Part shown: positions 1 through 8,417 of the stretch, piece by piece
Numbering within the stretch: position 1 is the first letter of the stretch
Layout of the letters: each line of letters starts with the position of its first letter
Assembly: GCF_003670115.1 (NCBI RefSeq)
Contig: NZ_QQTY01000002.1
Location: forward strand, 1 to 64,000
DNA from: Natronorubrum halophilum
GTDB taxonomy: Archaea > Halobacteriota > Halobacteria > Halobacteriales > Natrialbaceae
DNA length: 64,000 nucleotides
Direction of reading: 5' to 3'
Program-made: the position numbers and the translations under genes
Notes under the pieces: generated by a model
Told to the model about the DNA's origin: nothing
Database searches by the model: none
Seen by the model: the letters and a program-made list of their open reading frames with translations, nothing else

Positions 1-114
1 GCCACAGCGGCGGGGTTCCTCCCGTACCCATCCCGAACACGGAAGATAAGCCCGCCTGCGTTACGGGGAGTACTGGAGTGCGCGAGCCTCTGGGAAAGCC
101 GTTTCGCCGCCTCC
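1..114 (+). rRNA. rrf: 5S ribosomal RNA, copy 1 (5' end outside window)
   Basis: The sequence carries the canonical haloarchaeal 5S core, including GTACCCATCCCGAACACGG and the GTACTGGAGTGCG arm. It ends in GCCGCCTCC, which would close the terminal helix with bases lying before the window. It matches copy 2 (offset 191) almost base for base up to the 3' helix, where GCCGCCTCC becomes GCCGCTCCT. It is the distal gene of an rRNA operon reading rightwards. Confidence 0.93.
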
Positions 115-140
115 ACTCATACCTCGACACCATCGTCGAG

Positions 141-183
141 AACCGATACTGGTCTGGCGGCGGTTCGATTCCGCCGGTCGGCA
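141..183 (+). ncRNA. tRNA-like processing element before 5S copy 2
   Basis: The segment reads as a minihelix. A T-arm has stem GGCGG, loop TTCGATT and stem CCGCC, followed by acceptor-like GGTCGGC and a discriminator-like A. CCGAT at 143-147 can pair with GTCGG in the 3' strand, with one G-U pair. No D-arm or anticodon arm is present, so it is not a tRNA gene. In Haloferax a tRNA-like element upstream of 5S rRNA is cut by tRNase Z to make the 5S 5' end; the position here, immediately before copy 2, fits that role. Confidence 0.7.
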
Positions 184-305
184 TTACAGCGGCCACAGCG
201 GCGGGGTTCCTCCCGTACCCATCCCGAACACGGAAGATAAGCCCGCCTGCGTTACGGGGAGTACTGGAGTGCGCGAGCCTCTGGGAAAGCCGTTTCGCCG
301 CTCCT
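184..305 (+). rRNA. rrf: 5S ribosomal RNA, copy 2
   Basis: This is a complete 5S gene of about 122 nt. Its 5' AGCGGC pairs with 3' GCCGCT to close the terminal helix, and the conserved internal loops are intact. It starts directly after the tRNA-like element. The core is identical to copy 1, but the terminal helix differs by compensated bases, so both copies look functional. The exact ends are estimated from the terminal pairing. Confidence 0.93.
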
Positions 306-604
306 ATTCATACTTCACATCGCAGAGCAACTGCTATTTCCAATTCCAGAGGCAATCTCTTATCAGAGAACGGCTCACTACAGTACAAGTCTTTATCGGA
401 GTAAGATCGCAACTGCTCAAGATAGCGGTTATCTCGAGGTCAGAAGACGACGGAAACTGAGTCGGTACACGCGGTCGTCAGATCGGGGTACCTACTGCGC
501 AGTACTTTCGTACCGGCTTCGCTGTGCCGGTCGACCGGTTCCGGACGCTCGATCAGTGACGACGAGGCTTCCGCGAGATCGGAGCGATCGGGGTTACGAC
601 TGTT
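306..604. other. Intergenic region after the rRNA operon
   Basis: No convincing gene was found. The short frames here lack recognisable motifs and haloarchaeal acidic composition. No clear T-rich terminator follows the 5S gene. The region separates the rRNA operon from the convergent DUF3006 gene. Confidence 0.5.
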
Positions 605-994
605 TTACCGGCACTGTTCCGGTCGTTCCGGGATCTGCTGTGCCGTTAGTAACTCCTCATCTTCGATCACGACGATCAGGATGTCGCTTTCTTCAACCTC
701 GTCGAGTTGCGACCGCGGCGTCACATGTTGATCGACGAGCTCGCACTCTTTCTCGAGCAAGAGGACGACGTGTTCGCCGTCGACGATTCGATCGACGACG
801 GCAATGTACCGCGTTGCATCCTCCGGGACGTCTTCGAGCGCCCTCCCGTTCGACCGGCGGTAATTGTCGCCCGCTCGAGTCTCGAGACGTCCGGTGCGGG
901 CACCGGCAACTGCCGACGCGGCTATCGTCGCCGTTCCCAGCGAACCGAGTGTTTGCAGGACTGTTCGTCGCGATGGCCGCTTGCGTTGCGACAT
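605..994 (-). CDS. Tat-signal DUF3006 domain protein
   Basis: The product has 129 residues. It begins with MSQRKRPSRRTVLQTLGSLG, a twin-arginine signal (RRTVLQ) plus hydrophobic stretch, so it is probably exported by Tat. The mature part has the DUF3006 pattern: AVVDRIVDGEHVVLLLE followed by an acidic beta-rich section ending in DEELL. DUF3006 proteins are small, with unknown function. An in-frame start 56 codons upstream would place the Tat motif in mid-protein, so the start at 994 is preferred. No partner gene lies close by. Confidence 0.8.
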   Translation of the reverse strand: MSQRKRPSRRTVLQTLGSLGTATIAASAVAGARTGRLETRAGDNYRRSNGRALEDVPEDATRYIAVVDRIVDGEHVVLLLEKECELVDQHVTPRSQLDEVEESDILIVVIEDEELLTAQQIPERPEQCR

Positions 995-1664
995 GCCCCC
1001 CTTGGCCGCGGTATTCCTCATAAAGGTACGGACAAGTGTCGAACGGGTGGTGAATACTTGAAAGTAGACACCTCCACTTAATAATAAGAAATAATTCATA
1101 CTGGCCCAGATATCCTGTGGGAACTCGAAAACCGGGATAGGGCGTTTCCAAATGGCTTTCAATCAACTGTGACTATACCTGCGGACCTTTTTGGAAAATC
1201 AACACATGAGCGAGTAATATACTATTACTGGCGGGAGAGAGGCTTCTGAAACCCTGTTGGATTGGCGGTCCAATATAGGTGGATAACCATTATGTTTGAT
1301 CTTTATCTATCACAGACATCAGACATATCGTAATATTATCGTCCGTCTGTACGCGTGGTCTCGTACGCTGAGCCACCTCGTCATCGTGACGGTAGTAACG
1401 TGGCAGAGTTCACGTGGTCCGTAGTCGCCTCTTCAGTCGATCACGTCTTCCGCTCGAGACGGACCGTCTCGCGTCCCGGGTTCTGATTCCGTAGGCTGAA
1501 ACCGATCGCCTTCCGGACGGGGCCAGTTGTTTCGGCTACTGAAATCGTTCGGATCGCTGGCGGACGCGGAACTCGTAACCAGCGCTACGAAACCGGATTT
1601 TCAGTAACCCATAACAGACGTACTCTTGTTACACATTGTGGCACTGTTCGTGTTCACAGCGGTA
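995..1664. other. Long intergenic region, AT-rich in part
   Basis: These 670 bases hold no frame with haloarchaeal coding character. The part from about 1060 to 1340 is clearly more AT-rich than the surroundings, with several TATA-like strings (ATAATA, TAATATTAT). It may hold promoters or non-coding RNA, but no defined element could be identified. Confidence 0.45.
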
Positions 1665-2300
1665 TCATCCCTCGAGCGTGCCCTCTGTGGTATCACACTC
1701 GCAGCCACCCGCTTCGAGCAGTTTAACCACGTCGTACTGGGTTTGACACTCTTCACAGACGACCTGGACGCTCGTGAGCACGTGATGAGAGCCGAGTTCG
1801 AGTCGGTCGGTCTCTCGGAGTCGGGCGAGCTTACTCTCGGTTACCGCGACGGTTCGCTGGCGGAGTCCTTCGATGGCTCGGCGTTCCGTCATCCGAACCT
1901 CGTCGTCGGTCGTCTCCGGTAACGATGCGTTTCGGTACCCCGTGAGATACGATCGAATTGCACCGTAGGAGACGAACTCGTCGGTCAGCGTCTCGACGTC
2001 GACTCCCGCCCGCTCGAGCCGGCGTCTGGCCTGTAGCTGCTCGCCGCGACTACCCGTTTCCGTACGGAGCAGGTCGTACAGGTACCCGACGTCTTCGGTG
2101 ATCGTATCGACACCTGCGTCCTCGAGTGCGGTCCTGACGAGTCGCTCGTTGAACGACTCGGCGAGCGTTCGGAGGCTCTTTCGGTTCTCGGGATGGGTCC
2201 ACTGGGCCTCGAGCTCGTCGCCGACGCCATCGAGTTCGTATTTCTCGAGTAGTCGTGCGACTTTCGGTCTCGGTCCCGGACCCGTATTCCGCTCGTCCAT
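1665..2300 (-). CDS. rdfA: Rod-determining factor RdfA
   Basis: The 211-residue cytosolic protein follows the RdfA family pattern. An N-terminal SKVARL-like segment (PKVARLLEKYELDGVGDELE) comes first, then a middle LAESFNERLVRTALEDAGVD block and the QARRRLERAGVDVETL motif. A C-terminal cysteine-containing segment (VVCEECQTQYDV...CEC) probably binds a metal. RdfA is known from Haloferax volcanii as a factor needed for rod-shaped cells; its biochemical activity is not established. The gene stands alone and starts at the ATG preceding DERNTGPGP. Confidence 0.8.
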   Translation of the reverse strand: MDERNTGPGPRPKVARLLEKYELDGVGDELEAQWTHPENRKSLRTLAESFNERLVRTALEDAGVDTITEDVGYLYDLLRTETGSRGEQLQARRRLERAGVDVETLTDEFVSYGAIRSYLTGYRNASLPETTDDEVRMTERRAIEGLRQRTVAVTESKLARLRETDRLELGSHHVLTSVQVVCEECQTQYDVVKLLEAGGCECDTTEGTLEG

Positions 2301-2630
2301 TGGTCGTGGATTCTCGAGAGCGGTGGAAAGCCGTTTCGGTGCTCGGACGGGATCGTTTCACCATTCGAACTCGCGTTCTCTCGGTTGGAATCGCTGTGGA
2401 CGACTGTTGGTCCGAGCTATCGCCGATCGAACCGGGGTACGTCGTACTCACGTGCGGTTTCGCAGATGACGATCTTGCGGCGGCGGTTCCGTTCGCCATC
2501 GGAAACTGTTGTTCGGCGTGCTCTCGCAGTTCGGTATTCGAACTGTGGTGTCTCGGACGGGTAGAACACTGTCGATCACTCAGCTGGTCGGAAACTCGGA
2601 GAAAACCCGTACCACCCTTCTCCGACTGTA
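2301..2630. other. Intergenic region between rdfA and the IclR gene
   Basis: These 330 bases contain the upstream region of rdfA and the end of the IclR gene. The plus-strand frames here are short, basic and motif-free. No tRNA, repeat or clear terminator was seen. Confidence 0.45.
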
Positions 2631-3395
2631 TCAGCTGTAGGCGAGCGTGACTCTGATCTCGCCCGCTTTGTCCCAGAGCCGGTCCGGCAGTTCGTCGTGA
2701 ATGAACTCGCCGTTGAACCGGCTCGCCGGTCCGAACACGCCCAGCGAGCCGAGGAGTTCGTCGTCGGGCGTATAGACGGGGACGGCCACCCCGGAGAGAC
2801 CGTCCATGTGTTCTTGCTCGTTTAGGGCGTAGCCGCGTTCGCGGATCCGATCCAGGTCCTCGTACAGCGCGTCGGGGTCCGTTATCGTGTTGCTCGTGAA
2901 CGATTCGAGGCCCTTTTCGTCGATGAAGTCGGCGACCCGCCCTTCGTCCCACTCCGCGAGGATCGCCTTTCCCGAGGCGAGCGAGTGAAGGGGTCGCCGT
3001 TTGCCGATCATCGTATCGGAGAGGCTGCCGTAGCGGTGGATGTAGACGCCTTCGTACTCCTCTTCGACGATAAACACCGCTCGCTCGTCGGTCTCCTGGC
3101 CGAGTTCGAACACCTTCCGCTTTGCAGCCGTGTACCCTGTCTTCCGATTGCGAGCCCGTTCGCTGATCTCGAGCAGTCGGAACCCGATGTAGTAGTTGTC
3201 GTCGCGTTTGATCACGTACCCCATGTCGGTCAGCGTCGTGAGGTGCCGATAAACGGTGCTCTTACTGAGGTCCGTTCGTCGCGTGAGATCCGTGATCGTC
3301 ACCCCCTCTTCGGCTTTGAGGGCCTCGAGGATCTCGAACGTCTTGCGTGTCGTCGAGACGCCCGCGCCGGTTCCGTCTTCGCGATCGGTGCTCAT
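2631..3395 (-). CDS. IclR family transcriptional regulator
   Basis: The 254-residue protein has an N-terminal winged helix-turn-helix at about residues 18-75 (TITDLTRRTDLSKSTVYRHL). It is followed by the IclR effector-binding GAF-like domain, which contains LHSLASGKAILA near residue 140 and a GVAVPVY...GSLGVFGP segment near the C-terminus. IclR proteins bind small organic acids and control catabolic genes. The gene is read in the same direction as the glutaryl-CoA dehydrogenase gene just upstream, so that block is the likely target (inference). The start is the ATG at 3395. Confidence 0.92.
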   Translation of the reverse strand: MSTDREDGTGAGVSTTRKTFEILEALKAEEGVTITDLTRRTDLSKSTVYRHLTTLTDMGYVIKRDDNYYIGFRLLEISERARNRKTGYTAAKRKVFELGQETDERAVFIVEEEYEGVYIHRYGSLSDTMIGKRRPLHSLASGKAILAEWDEGRVADFIDEKGLESFTSNTITDPDALYEDLDRIRERGYALNEQEHMDGLSGVAVPVYTPDDELLGSLGVFGPASRFNGEFIHDELPDRLWDKAGEIRVTLAYS

Positions 3396-3605
3396 ACGTG
3401 ATCATGCGGGACCGTCACAATCAATGTTCCGGATAGTAAAACGAAATCGCGGCTATGCGGAACAGGCTCGATATCGACCGTGATCCGTCCGGGAGTGTTT
3501 CGGTATACGGGACGACACGAATCGGCTCCGAACCGCTCGAGGCGGTGGCGACTGCCGGCTCCCGTTCGCGTCTCGAACGAGGACCGTCGACACCCCGTGG
3601 CGGCG

Positions 3606-4769
3606 TTACTCGTATGCTGGAATGCCGGTGAACTCCTCGCCGAGGACGAGGGTGTGAATGTCGTGGGTACCCTCGTAGGTGTAGACCGTCTCGAGGTTAG
3701 CCATGTGGCGCATCGGCGAGTAGTCGGTGGTGATGCCGTTGCCGCCGAGCATTTCGCGAGCGATCCGCGACTGGTTGCGCGCCATACGAACGTTGTTCCG
3801 TTTCGCCATCGAGACGTGCTGCGGGCGCATCTCGCCGCGTTCTTTGAGTTCGGCGAGTCGATAGGCCAGTAGCTGAGCCAGCGTGATCTGGGTCCCCATC
3901 TCCGCGAGTTTACGCTGTTGAAGCTGGAATCGACTGATTGGGCCGCCGAACTGGTCCCGATCGTTCGCGTACTGACGGGCCTCCTCGAAGCAGTCTCGAG
4001 CGGCACCGACGGCCCCCCAGGCGATTCCGTAGCGAGCCTGGGTGAGACAGGAGAGCGGCCCCTTCATGCTGGAGACGCCCGGAAGCACGTTCTCCTCGGG
4101 GACGCGGACGTTATTCAGGCCGATTTCACCCGTGATCGAGGCTCGCAGCGAGAGCTTCTCGGTGATCTTGTTCGTCGAGACGCCGTCGCGGTCGGTTTCG
4201 ACGAGGAAGCCGCGGACGGGGTCGTCGTCGGCCGAGCGGTCGCGCGCCCAGACGATCGCGACGTCCGCGATCGGCGAGTTCGTGATCCACGTCTTCGAAC
4301 CGTTCAGGACGTAGCCGTCGTCGTCGCGCTCGGCGTAGGTCTCCATCGCCGTCGGGTTCGAACCGTGTTCGGGTTCGGTCAGTCCGAAACATCCGATCGT
4401 CTCGCCCGTTCCCATCTCCGGTAACCACTCGTCTTTCTGTTCCTCGCTCCCGTAGGCGTGGATGGGATACATGACGAGCGCCCCCTGTACCGACGCCATC
4501 GAACGCAGCCCCGAGTCGCCGGCCTCGAGTTCCTGCATCAGGAGGCCGTAGGCGGTCTCGGAAACGTTCGGCGACCCGTACCCCTCGAGGTTCGGTGCGT
4601 AAAAGCCCATTTCTCCCATCTTCGGGATGAGTTCCTTCGGGAACGTCCCGTTCTCGAAGTGCTCGCCGATGTCAGGTTTGACATGTTCCTCGACGAACTC
4701 CCGGGCCGTGTCCCGAATCATGCGCTCTTCCTGATCGAGATCCGCCTCGAGTTGAACGAAATCCAACAT
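3606..4769 (-). CDS. gcdH: Glutaryl-CoA dehydrogenase-type acyl-CoA dehydrogenase
   Basis: The 387-residue flavoprotein oxidises an acyl-CoA at the alpha-beta bond. Family members most like it also decarboxylate glutaryl-CoA to crotonyl-CoA. Visible motifs are the FAD/substrate segment FGLTEPEHGSNPTAM (about 128-142), SKTWITNSPIADVAIVWAR (158-176), and YTYEGTHDIH with the presumed catalytic Glu at 366. The GCDH-style YEGTHDIH distinguishes it from the YEGTSEIQ of the second dehydrogenase in this window. I chose the ATG at 4769 because it opens the conserved N-terminus; an extension of 34 residues is possible but basic and unlike the family. It is divergent from the TAXI transporter genes. Confidence 0.88.
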   Translation of the reverse strand: MLDFVQLEADLDQEERMIRDTAREFVEEHVKPDIGEHFENGTFPKELIPKMGEMGFYAPNLEGYGSPNVSETAYGLLMQELEAGDSGLRSMASVQGALVMYPIHAYGSEEQKDEWLPEMGTGETIGCFGLTEPEHGSNPTAMETYAERDDDGYVLNGSKTWITNSPIADVAIVWARDRSADDDPVRGFLVETDRDGVSTNKITEKLSLRASITGEIGLNNVRVPEENVLPGVSSMKGPLSCLTQARYGIAWGAVGAARDCFEEARQYANDRDQFGGPISRFQLQQRKLAEMGTQITLAQLLAYRLAELKERGEMRPQHVSMAKRNNVRMARNQSRIAREMLGGNGITTDYSPMRHMANLETVYTYEGTHDIHTLVLGEEFTGIPAYE

Positions 4770-5005
4770 AGGTGATAGTCTGCTAACGGCACAATAGGCA
4801 TTGCGGTACCTGTTGGGGATCGAATACACGACTGACAGCAATCTCGCGAAAAGTAATCGATCGCCGGTCACGACGCGATAGCGACACTACTTCGTCGGTA
4901 TCCGACTTTCCTTCTCTCCCAAATATTTGCACCGGTGTCGCCGGCCGTCCGTAACGTCCCGTGAGAACACAGTGAACATATAATGAGTGGTACACGGAAC
5001 AGAAG

Positions 5006-5013
5006 TATTATAC
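5006..5013 (+). promoter_or_regulatory. TATA box of the TAXI-TRAP operon
   Basis: TATTATAC lies 25 nt before the ATG at 5038, the usual spacing for a leaderless or very short-leader haloarchaeal transcript. The 268-nt divergent gap between gcdH and this operon is the probable control region for both. Confidence 0.5.
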
Positions 5014-5037
5014 GGGGTACGTATGTATCGTGTTGTC

Positions 5038-6063
5038 ATGGTGAGCGAACCTAGCGCCAGTAGTAGCGGGAAGACTCGTCGATCGTTCCTTGCGGCAACC
5101 GGCGTCGGAACCGCTTTGGCACTCGCAGGATGTACCGGTAGCAACGGTGAGACGACCGTTCGAATGCGCACGTCGACGTCGGAGACGACGGCCTACGGCG
5201 CCAATCAGGGAATCGCGGACGCGGTCAACGACCAATCTGACGACCTCTTCGTCGAGGCACAGACGAGTCAGGGGACTGAAGCGAACCTCGGCGCGCTCAA
5301 TAACGAGGAAGCCGAGATGGTGTACATCCAGAACTGGTCGGCACAGGAGGTCCGAGAGGGTGCCGACAGCTTCGCCGAACTCGAGTTCGAAATGACGCAG
5401 GTGTTTCACTTCTACGACCTGCCGTGGTTTTTCATCACCGACGAGGACCTCGAGACGCTGTCGGATATCGAATCCGGCATGACGGTCTCGCCGACGCCGG
5501 AAGGCTCCGGAACCGCGCCGGCCCTCGAGCGCGCGCTCGAACACGCAGTCGATGACTACGACCGCGGGAGTGCGACCTACGGCGAACAGGGCAACCAGAT
5601 GAACGAGAACCAACTCGATGTCGGCGTAGGAACGCTGATGAACTTCGGCATCGTGCCCGGGTGGCTCGATGAAATCGCCGGTTCAGTCGACGACCTTCGC
5701 GTGCTCGATATCTCGGACGAAACCGCCGAGGCCTGGGCGGGAGACGATCGGATTCTCGATCAGACCGTCGACACCGGGGTGATCGATAACGCGGACACGC
5801 CCGGAGAGATTCCCGCGCCCACGTTCGCATACAACTTCATCGCCCGCAACGACCTCGACCGGGATACGGTCTACAACTTCCTCGAGGCGATGTACGCCCA
5901 GCGCGAGGAACTCGGGGAGTATCACGCCGTCCTGGGGACCTTCGAAGACGAGGCGTTCTGGGTGGACAACATGTACGACGACGTCCCGTTCCACGAGGGT
6001 GCAGCCGACTTCTACGAGGACAACGACATGTGGAGCGACGACTTCGTGCGGGCTGACGAGTAA
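5038..6063 (+). CDS. TAXI-family TRAP transporter substrate-binding lipoprotein
   Basis: The 341-residue protein is the extracytoplasmic solute receptor of a tripartite ATP-independent transporter, TAXI type. It starts with a Tat signal (TRRSFLAATG) ending in the lipobox LAGC, so it is probably exported folded and lipid-anchored. The mature part shows the TAXI pattern: GANQGIADAVND near the start, LNNEEAEMVYIQNWSAQEV in the middle, and a FNFLEAMYAQREEL-like helix near the end. The ATG at 5038 gives a proper signal peptide; upstream in-frame ATGs add residues before it. It is followed after 6 nt by the fused permease. TAXI receptors often bind glutamate or other carboxylates; the substrate here is unknown. 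Confidence 0.88.
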   Translation: MVSEPSASSSGKTRRSFLAATGVGTALALAGCTGSNGETTVRMRTSTSETTAYGANQGIADAVNDQSDDLFVEAQTSQGTEANLGALNNEEAEMVYIQNWSAQEVREGADSFAELEFEMTQVFHFYDLPWFFITDEDLETLSDIESGMTVSPTPEGSGTAPALERALEHAVDDYDRGSATYGEQGNQMNENQLDVGVGTLMNFGIVPGWLDEIAGSVDDLRVLDISDETAEAWAGDDRILDQTVDTGVIDNADTPGEIPAPTFAYNFIARNDLDRDTVYNFLEAMYAQREELGEYHAVLGTFEDEAFWVDNMYDDVPFHEGAADFYEDNDMWSDDFVRADE

Positions 6064-6069
6064 GCACCG

Positions 6070-8301
6070 ATGTCAGCTATCAGTCGACGTTCCGACCGCG
6101 GTCTTCCGTTGCGGGTGCTCGGGTGGGCTGTCTACTGGCTCGGCGTCTCGTTGACGCTGTATACCGTCGGGTACGCCGCGTTGCTCCTCGTCGGGTGGCC
6201 GTCGGCGCTCGAGTGGCTCCATCCGACGCCGACGTGGTTGAATCGGGTCGAGGCGTACGTGATCATCTTCTTCGGGATGGGGGTGGCGCTGTACTACCTC
6301 GAGTACGCACACGAGCGACTCTCGCAGAGAACGGATGAGTGGACGAGGGATGCCACCGGCGAACGACCGACGGACGAGGTGACACGAGCGTCGGACGCGC
6401 CGCGGCAAGCGGCGGCGGAGAACGACTCCTCGAGCGGCCTCGAGTACGTCGAGGACGTCTACGCTCGGATCGATCCGTACGTCGCCGTCGCGTTCGCCGC
6501 GGCGGCGCTCGTTGCGACGGGGTACGTCTACACCAACTTCGGCCGACTCGAGAGTGACGCGTTTATCGTCGGCTACGATTCGACGGATCACCTCGTCGGC
6601 GTGGTGTTGATCGCGCTCGCGATCGACTCGACCCGACGGGCGTTCGGTGCCGTCATCGCAGCCGTCGCCGTCGGTTCGATCGGCTACGCGCACTCGGCGG
6701 TCGGCCAACAGCTGTTCGGCGTCTTCCGCCACTCCGGAATGAACTGGGAACAGATCGCCGAAAACGGCGCGGTGAGTATTAGCGGCGTGTACGACAGTAC
6801 GCTGATGGGCATCGGCTCGACGTGGGTCGCGATCTTCATCATGTTCGCCGGTATCGCCAAGGCCTACGGCCTCATGGATTTCGTCCGGACGGTCGGAAGC
6901 GAACTCGGCTCGAGCCTTCGGACGGGCGTCGTCCAGATCGCCGTGATCTCGAGTATGATCATGGGGTCGATCACCGGCAGCGCTGCCGCCAACACCGCGA
7001 CGACCGGCAGCTTCACCATCCCGATGATCAAAGATCAGGGCGTTCGCGACGACGTCGCCGCCTCGATCGAGGCGGTCGCCTCCGCGGGCGGCCAGATGCT
7101 CCCGCCCGTGATGGGCGTCGCGGCGTTCTTGATGGTCGACATTATCGGGGTTCCCTATCTCGAGATCGTGCGGGCAGGTATTATCCCCGCGGCACTGTTC
7201 TACTGTAGCGTCTGCGTCGCCGTTCACTTTACGATCCTCAAGTTCGGCTGGACCTCGAGCGAGCTATCGCCGTTCGACTGGCGGCTCCTCCTCCGCGGGA
7301 CTCACTTTGCGATCCCGATGGGCGTCCTGCTGTACACGCTCGTCTACCTGCAGTACACCCCGCTCACGGCAGGGATGTACACGATAGTGGCGATCATCGC
7401 CGTGATGTACGTCCGGAACGTCTGCGTCGACGTCTTGCACGTCGGAACGGGGAACGACGCGCGAGACACCGGCGGTGAAAGCGTCTCGGTCGGTGCGATC
7501 GGTCGGAACGTCCTCGCGACGACCAGACAAACCCTCGACGGCTTCAAGCAGGGCGGCCTCGAGATGGCGCCGCTCGTCGGCGTCCTCGCGGCGATGGGTG
7601 TGATCGTCGAACTGCTCGAGGGGACCGGGTTGACCGGGCGGGTTGCGACGACCATTATCGGCGTGAGCGACGTGACCGTCCTCGGCTTCGGGGGCGGCCT
7701 CTTGCTCGTGTTGGCCCTCGCGATGATCGCCAGCGTCCTGTTCGGCCTGGGGATGCCGACGCCCGCAGCGTACATCCTCGTCGCCATTCTGATCGCCAAG
7801 CCGGTCACCGAGATGGGTGTTCCCACGATCACGACGCACATGTTCGTGTTCTACTTCGCGATGCTGTCGGCGATCACGCCGCCGGTCGCAATCTCGGTCG
7901 CGATCGGTTCGCGCATCGCCGGCGCGAGTTTCATGCGCGCCTGCGTTCAGGCGCTCCGTCTCGGCGCTCCGGGATTCGTTATCCCCTACGCCTTCGTCGC
8001 GAACAACAGCCTCATCTACTGGTCACGGGAGACGATGATCGCGTTCCCCGTCGTTCTCGCCGGGACGATCGGACTGATCGTTGCGACGATCGGGTTCGAC
8101 GGGGCGAGGCGACTCTCGTACCCGGTTCGCGGGCTCTACGTCGTCGCCGCGTTCGCGGCGATGTTCGGGGCGTACGTCCACGTCGCCGTCCAGATCGTCG
8201 CCGGGGCCGCTATCCTCGGCGTGTTGGGATACGCTCGATTCGTCGTCGGCTACCAGAACGTCGACTCGACGACCGAGACCGATGCGGCGATGGTCGACTG
8301 A
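6070..8301 (+). CDS. TRAP transporter fused permease (small plus large membrane domains)
   Basis: The 743-residue polytopic membrane protein joins the small (DctQ-like) and large (DctM-like) TRAP subunits, as is usual for TAXI systems. Two hydrophobic segments are near residues 12-80. An acidic/Ser-rich loop near residues 90-130 follows, then many membrane spans with the DctM signatures GSITGSAAANTATTGSFTIP (about 300-320) and LFGLGMPTPAAYILVA. TRAP transporters use the Na+ gradient, which suits a halophile. The start is 6 nt after the receptor gene, indicating one transcript. The substrate is not shown by the sequence, but neighbouring CoA enzymes suggest a carboxylate. Confidence 0.92.
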   Translation: MSAISRRSDRGLPLRVLGWAVYWLGVSLTLYTVGYAALLLVGWPSALEWLHPTPTWLNRVEAYVIIFFGMGVALYYLEYAHERLSQRTDEWTRDATGERPTDEVTRASDAPRQAAAENDSSSGLEYVEDVYARIDPYVAVAFAAAALVATGYVYTNFGRLESDAFIVGYDSTDHLVGVVLIALAIDSTRRAFGAVIAAVAVGSIGYAHSAVGQQLFGVFRHSGMNWEQIAENGAVSISGVYDSTLMGIGSTWVAIFIMFAGIAKAYGLMDFVRTVGSELGSSLRTGVVQIAVISSMIMGSITGSAAANTATTGSFTIPMIKDQGVRDDVAASIEAVASAGGQMLPPVMGVAAFLMVDIIGVPYLEIVRAGIIPAALFYCSVCVAVHFTILKFGWTSSELSPFDWRLLLRGTHFAIPMGVLLYTLVYLQYTPLTAGMYTIVAIIAVMYVRNVCVDVLHVGTGNDARDTGGESVSVGAIGRNVLATTRQTLDGFKQGGLEMAPLVGVLAAMGVIVELLEGTGLTGRVATTIIGVSDVTVLGFGGGLLLVLALAMIASVLFGLGMPTPAAYILVAILIAKPVTEMGVPTITTHMFVFYFAMLSAITPPVAISVAIGSRIAGASFMRACVQALRLGAPGFVIPYAFVANNSLIYWSRETMIAFPVVLAGTIGLIVATIGFDGARRLSYPVRGLYVVAAFAAMFGAYVHVAVQIVAGAAILGVLGYARFVVGYQNVDSTTETDAAMVD

Positions 8302-8417
8302 TTCCTCCGTTCTCGTCTTCATCTCGGTGAACGCCGATCCCGTTTCGGTTCGCGCGTTCGGTTCGGAACTGTGAGTAACAACATTTTACTACTGTTCATC
8401 CGACTCGTAGATACTGT

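Noticed and set aside
141-183. A complete tRNA gene between the two 5S genes
   Set aside because: There is no D-arm or anticodon arm; only a T-arm/acceptor minihelix is present, so it is called a processing element.
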